Below, in pieces: positions 59,131-64,000 of a DNA stretch of 64,000 bases. The position numbers and the translations under genes are program-made. The DNA is from Megascapheus bottae (Eukaryota; Chordata; Mammalia; Rodentia; Geomyidae): assembly GCA_024803745.1 (NCBI GenBank), contig JANJXV010000188.1:310001-374000 (forward strand), read 5' to 3'. A model generated the notes under the pieces. It did not search any database. It saw only the letters and a list, made by a program, of their open reading frames with translations, and was not told where the DNA came from. Position 1 is the stretch's first letter. Each line of letters starts with the position of its first letter.

Positions 59131-59888
59131 ATCAACCAAGTGATACAATCCTTTCTGGACGAATCAGTGGAGACCTAATTAGTAATATCGGTGGGAAACT
59201 CTGGAATTCTTATCCAGTTAACTTCCTGAAAGCCAGAAGTATGGCTCAAGTGGTAGAGTACCTTCTTCACCGAGAAAGCTAAGGGAGAGCACCCAAGCCA
59301 TAAGAGGAAGCCCAATAGTACCTGCACATAAACACAGTAAGAAAGAGAAAGAAGGAAGTCCACCTCCCTATCAGAGACAGTCACAGGCCTGATGTGAATG
59401 GATGGAAAGAGATATTCCAATATGGCACCCAAAAGGAAGCAAATGTAAATGTACTCCTAGCTGGCAAAGAAAACTTGAAAGTATTACAACATGAAAGTCA
59501 TTTCATTTTGCTAAAGACACTGCAATGATTAACAACAAAAAGGCAACTAATCCTCAATGCACCCAATTTGACACAACAGACATCGCTGAACATAAATGAG
59601 TAGATGGATCCCAACCATGTTAGATCCTTTCCAAAGAATCCGCAAGAAACCAGATTCAACTGAAGGCCAAGAGCCAAAGGCAGCACATATCTGCAGAATA
59701 TTCCACACAACAGTCCCAGAATAAGTATCATCCCAGCAACCCCCAAGCTTTCTCCAAAGGAAATAATATTTAGAGCCTAGAGGCAGCATTATTCTTTTTC
59801 CTTTTCCCTTCCTCTAATATTTCTCTACAGTAATTATTCAAAGAGGTTTCTTGGCAGAGTATAAAGTAAGTCTTTACAATTACATATA

Positions 59889-60293
59889 AGAAAAGACAGG
59901 CCGGGAGTTTGGCCTAGTGGTTAAAGTGCTTGCCTAGCATGCATGAAGACCCGGGTTCGATTCCTCGGTACCACATACATAGAAAAAAGCCAGAAGTGGT
60001 GCTGAGGCTCAAGTGGTAGAGCTCTAGCCTTGAGAAAGTCCAAGGACAGTGCTCAGGCCCTGAGCTCAAGCCCAGGACTGGCAAAAAAAACAAAAAAGTA
60101 AAATGGGCTGGGAGTTTGGCCTAGTGGTAGAGTGCTTGCCTAGCATGCACGAAGACCCGGGTTCGATTCCTTGGTACCACATACATAGACAAAAGCCGGA
60201 AATGGTGCTGAGGCTCAAGTGGTAGAAAGTCCAAGTACAGTGCTCAGGCCCTGAGCTCAAGCCCAGGACTGGCAAAAAAAAAAGAAAAGACAA
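59889..60293 (+). mobile_element. Two plus-strand SINE-A copies within one target-site duplication
   Basis: The first element is about 59898-60090, the second about 60105-60282, and they are near-identical except for a short deletion in the right half of the second. The pair is flanked by a single direct repeat, 'aagaaaagaca' (59889 and 60284). There is no duplication between them, so the second probably entered the A-tail of the first or both came in as a dimer. Confidence 0.85.
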
Positions 60294-60496
60294 TGTTACT
60301 GTTTGCTATCATACTATGATGGAATTCAATTGGAAATAGACAAAAGATAAAAGACAGAAAATATTGAAATACATAGAAATGGAACAAAATGCTTTGAATG
60401 GTTAATTGATTATTGAAGAAAGAAAGGATAGATATGTATTCAAGTCTATAAAAACCATTAGAGAGTCTGACTATGACATTTGGTTTCATCCTATAG

Positions 60497-60547
60497 GGAC
60501 ACCTCATCCTATACCACAACCAAACTTGATGAAACAAACAACGAAGG
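60497..60547 (+). CDS. Microexon E10, 51 bases
   Basis: Acceptor 'catttggtttcatcctatag', donor GAAGG|gtaaag. Phase-2 reading DTSSYTTTKLDETNNE, rich in Thr. It is the intact twin of the broken E8 (three bases shorter near the 3' end). The donor gtaaag is weaker than the others. The final GG joins the C of E12 to give Gly. Confidence 0.75.
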
Positions 60548-60560
60548 GTAAAGTCTAAAT

Positions 60561-60611
<51 letters not shown>

Positions 60612-60612
60612 C
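60561..60612. repeat. (GATA)n microsatellite
   Basis: About 12 GATA units directly after the E10 donor. The twin block after E8 has only scattered ATAC units here, so the tract grew after the duplication. Confidence 0.95.
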
Positions 60613-60940
60613 TCTCATCTATGTGCATCTATGTATAATAAAATGTATGAAGTACAGTCATACATAAAAGGATAGTCACTGAAAAGAAAGTGATTAGGAT
60701 TATTGAACTTTATTTTAGGTATTGATGACACTGCAGGGCCTTTGATATTTTTCTAAGATTTTTGGGCTGTAATATCAGTAGATAACTTTCTAAAATCTTA
60801 GGTGTTTCCAAGAAGAAATGTCAAGAGTTATTGTTCCTAATCTATTGTGGTGCTCAAAGGCAATTTAGTGTTTTGTTGTAAGGCTCAGCAATTTAAAAAC
60901 TTCTCTCTGATAAATAGAGGATAAAACAAGTTACAGTTGC

Positions 60941-61006
60941 GAGCTCTCTCTATCTCTCTGTCTCCTTCTCTCTCTCTCTTTCTCTCTGTCTCTCTGTCTC
61001 TCTCTG

Positions 61007-61039
<33 letters not shown>

Positions 61040-61045
61040 GTATCT
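60941..61045. repeat. (TCTC)n simple repeat
   Basis: CT-rich tract in the same block position as the one at 56066. Confidence 0.9.
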
Positions 61046-62509
61046 ATCCTTGTCTCTTTGTCTCCATGAATGAGAAAAGGCTGATTATTAGAGGATTTTT
61101 AATTTGATGTGTATTTTCCTAAAATGCCTTACTGCTAAAGTGCGTTTTCTGCCCCAACAAAAATTTGCCTAATTATGTGCTGGATGTCTATCTCAAGAGA
61201 TGATGATGATGATAAAAAGACCAGCGAATCTGTTCATGCCCATGTTCATCCCTGATGTGTCTTATTTCATTGCTGTGGGAAGGAGACTGTCTAATATAGA
61301 ATGACTTGCCTAGGATTTCAGTTGTTCATGGGAGAAGTGGCAGCTGAAGAAACCTCCTCATATCATTTGTGATTTATTTAGTGAATGAGAAGTTTTTTAT
61401 CATCAAGTTAGGGTTGAAATATTATGTGAAAATCAAATATTACTAAACAGCCAAAGCATGTCTGTGTTTTTGTTTCCACATATATTCTGTAGGTTAAGGT
61501 GAATAAGTCATGAACTAGAAATCCTTTTATGAATTAGAGAGGCTGGAGAGACAGAGGACAGTAGTGGCAGCAAGGAGGGGAGAGAGGAAGCAGAAATGTA
61601 GATGGTTGATCAGCTCAATTTCCTTCATAGCAAGGGAAACGGAACATCAGGAAACCCACAAAAACAGTGTAAACAGTGCTTTAGGGTCATAGGAAAAGAA
61701 CTCCTTGTGAATCTTGCATAAGTTTTTATTTAGCACAGGTAATCATTTCATTGGAGAGAGAGGCCTCATTTCTAGGAAAGCACAGGAAATACCCCCTTCC
61801 ATATATAGTATATGTAGAGTTTGTTTTCCAGGTATTATAGCAATTTGGGAATAAAAAGTCTCTTTAGAAACTTCCATAGTATTTGACTGTGCATAATTTA
61901 ATGGTTCATATTGATAATGAGGAGCAGAACATACATAGATTGACAGAGGACAGCCATATGTGGTCAGATACCCAAGTATAGACAGAGTAGTGTACAAAGC
62001 TGTACAGAGAACAAGAACCGTATTTGTGGGGACAATTTAGAAGGTCAGGGAAGTGTAATTTTGTCTGTGCCATTCTGTCTTTTTTGCAAATTGAGTGAAG
62101 GATTGAGACTCCAGTATGGAGAGGGAGTTCTCCTTGTCCTGCTGAGCAGTGAAGAGTTCTCTGCTTCTGGCCTGCCACCCATTGGTCCAATCTGAGAGTA
62201 AGTCAGTAAAGACATCCAGGATTACTGAAAGTAATGAGGGAATAGAAGGAACAGAGGAAGCAGAGTATTAGCTATGACCTCAGGTTGAGTTCCCTTGAAG
62301 AGTATTTTCTTGAAATTCATACAAGATGTCAAGAGGTACTGTGGTAGGGGTACTGGGAAAAATTCTTCTACCTTGCATGAAACTGTTCCATATTTAATTT
62401 CCTGAACAGATTCAACTGTATTTCTGGGTAAAATGAAAATACTGCTTTTCATTTGGTTCTGGTCTCTTAGTTCACACCGGAGTACCAGAGCAAAGAGCTA
62501 GAGGGAACA

Positions 62510-62600
62510 GAAGAGCTGGAGATGGAGCTGGAGCTCAAATAGCAAACATGATCCTACATGAACACAGTCATGGTTTTAGTATCCAGCCTTGTAGAAAAGT
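62510..62600 (+). mobile_element. Old ID-like SINE just upstream of E11
   Basis: 'gagctggagatggagctggagctcaaatagcaaac', 'gatcctacatgaacacagtc' and 'gtatccagccttgtag'. Confidence 0.7.
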
Positions 62601-62655
62601 TTGATTTCCTCTCTATGTTCCAAATCAATTGTTTGTGTCTTACTTTATTTTTTAT

Positions 62656-62709
62656 AGATGAAACAACGTTAACTGCAATTGCAGTTTGTGACCCAACCAT
62701 TAACATTTG
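62656..62709 (+). pseudogene. Microexon E11 (family C), acceptor destroyed by one base
   Basis: Aligned to E9 this is a 54-base exon that keeps the phase-2 frame (DETTLTAIAVCDPTINI) and the donor TTG|gtaagt. In the acceptor, E9's tttAG is tttAT here (G to T, 62655). An AG two bases further right is available, but the resulting 52-base exon starts with A-TGA, an immediate stop in phase 2. The frame outside the acceptor is intact, so the loss is recent. Confidence 0.75.
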
Positions 62710-63486
62710 GTAAGTTGTATTATCTCTCATCTGAGTGTAAATTCATTTGTAGTGTGAATTTATTACACAATCTATATGACAGCTTCTTAGTGTCCTCCTG
62801 TTATCATTTTGTTTGTATTGAAAGTAAAAGAAAATGATAGAGTCAGTTAGCACATACTTGGTCATGGTCTGCTATGAAGTGAAAAGTAGCAAGCATATCT
62901 TTATTTACCTATTATCAGGGCCTTCATGCCACTTGCACTGAGCCAATGGAGGTAAAAATCCCAATCAGGAGCAATGAGGTAGTCTCAGTGTTTCTGAGGT
63001 GAAAAGAGCCGGTGGGCCTCTTTCATACTTGAGAAATGTGATATTTGGACTCTCAGTTCGGATGACAGTCCAGCTTTTGGACTCTATTTTGGTGAGAAGT
63101 AGTTAAGAAAACAACAAGTTAATGTAAGTACGGAGAGAGTAGAGCAGACTTGGAAAGTTGAAAATCAGATTGCATAAAGGATTGAGTTCCTCTGTAGTGA
63201 GTTGTATGTACAATGAAAATACATGATACCAATAAACATTGTGTTAGGTTTACTAAGAAAGGAAATTTCTTTACTTGTGCACTAAAGCTTTCTTTTGAAG
63301 AGATAAAAATGTAAGTTTCCACAGAAATTAATTTCCTTTCTGGGTAATAGTAGAATTCCTCTGTTTATTTAGCTAAGTATGGAAAAATTTAAATTCTACA
63401 AATTCACGAGTGTTTGGGTAACTTGCTACCTTGAGTAAGACTATGAATGTGCATGGTATTTGACTGTATATAATTTAATTCTCTAG

Positions 63487-63537
63487 CCTGGATAAAAATG
63501 ATTCAACAGAATTTGGGACAGAAGAATTCAAGCAAAG
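63487..63537 (+). CDS. Microexon E12 (family D), 51 bases
   Basis: Acceptor 'tataatttaattctctag', donor AAG|gtcagat. Phase-2 reading LDKNDSTEFGTEEFKQ, the family D relative of E5 with an N-D-S sequon. It joins E10 (GG+C, Gly). It ends in AG, so further exons lie to the right of the window. Confidence 0.75.
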
Positions 63538-64000
63538 GTCAGATATCTATCAATAGAAAAACATACATAAATATATATGTTATGAAACAGACTGATCATT
63601 TCTGGGTAGTTTCCAAATACTTTCAGTGTACCTTCTGTCTGTCATATTACCCCTTTTCATTTTGATGAGTAAATGAGAAAGGAGGTGCACACAGTGTTTT
63701 GCTATTTTAGGGAGCAGTACAGGAAAACCCCCCAAACCCTGCACATTGCCAGTGTATGAGAACCTACTACAATTGGTTATGTTCCTTTTTTCTGACGGCA
63801 ATGACATACAATTCTATGTATTTATTTCCTGCCACAACAATTTCTTCACAGGTGAAGAAATACAAGTGTCAGTTCAAAGTGGCTATACAACTTTGTTTGA
63901 TCTTTTCTGTAGTTTTTTGGCTATGTCTGATTCTTTGATGGGTATTCCCTTTCCCTAGGTCTGGACCTTCATTTTTACATATACCTTTCATTGTGCACTT

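Larger units (their letters stand above)
60548..63350 (+). repeat. Duplicated block, copy 2 (around E11)
   Basis: The partner of 55698-58440, with the same order of CT tract, old SINE, exon and intron. Its right part also matches 49233-49860, the intron between E4 and E5. Confidence 0.8.
40484..64000 (+). other. Array of tandemly duplicated microexon blocks (one unrecognised gene, incomplete)
   Basis: Homologous 0.8-2.8 kb blocks repeat across about 23 kb. Each carries one exon of 51-60 bases with AG acceptor and GT donor; all intact exons are phase 2 at both ends. Ten intact exons (named E1-E7, E9, E10, E12 here) join to 543 bases, or 181 codons, without a stop. Codons completed across joins are Cys, Cys, Cys, Cys, Ser, Cys, Arg, Trp and Gly, in order. 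No frame of useful length exists elsewhere in these 23 kb, which agrees with a gene built only of microexons. The exons fall into families (A: E1, E2; C: E4, E9, E11; D: E5, E12; another pair: E8, E10), and old SINE copies sit at the same place before many of them. The products look acidic, Ser/Thr/Asn-rich and low in hydrophobic residues. Parent gene and start are unknown; the right end runs off the window. Confidence 0.75.

Noticed and set aside
59898..60090. tRNA gene call from the SINE-A head
   Set aside because: The A- and B-box-like motifs belong to a dispersed SINE with a body and an A-tail, not to a functional tRNA with a 3' terminator.

Overview
The window is mammalian nuclear DNA, almost certainly from a rodent. 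There are no bacterial-style genes. It is AT-rich and dense in LINE-1 3' ends, and it carries dozens of copies of two tRNA-related SINE families. In this annotation SINE-A is the ID-like family, with a tRNA head containing a B-box such as GGTTCGATTCC and a tail ending in GGCAAAAA. SINE-B is the longer composite family that opens with a 'ggtggctca...cctgtaatcctagctac' B1-like half. From memory this SINE pair fits kangaroo rats and pocket mice (Heteromyidae), but I could not check that. Almost all the long open frames are accidental, arising in simple repeats or LINE-1 sequence.

Layout. 0-1 kb: unrecognised, possibly a decayed LTR element. 1-11 kb: LINE-1 3' ends, SINEs and simple repeats. 11.8-12.7 kb: a processed DHX16 pseudogene, plus strand, with an early stop, a frameshift and no helicase core. 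13-25 kb: SINEs, one LINE-1 ORF2 fragment, and a few exon-like segments of an unrecognised gene or gene relic (17.7, 22.8 and 23.5 kb, plus a GC-rich ATG-bearing segment at 15.6 kb). 26.5-27.3 kb: a 16-copy minisatellite with a 50-bp unit in a GC-rich island. 28-36 kb: old and younger LINE-1 sequence. 36.4-37.6 kb: a minus-strand processed retrocopy that landed inside a SINE and split it.

40.5-64 kb is the most interesting part. It is a plus-strand array of tandemly duplicated blocks, each with a very small exon of 51-60 bases. Ten exons have AG acceptors, GT donors, an open frame and the same phase (2 in, 2 out), so they join into 543 bases (181 codons) with no stop. Two further copies keep an open frame but have lost the acceptor AG. 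Many of the exons sit about 50-65 bases after an old ID-like SINE, and the surrounding introns are recognisably copies of one another. The encoded segments are short, acidic and rich in Ser/Thr/Asn, with a Cys at many exon joins. I do not recognise the gene; its start (left) and end (right of the window) are not seen.
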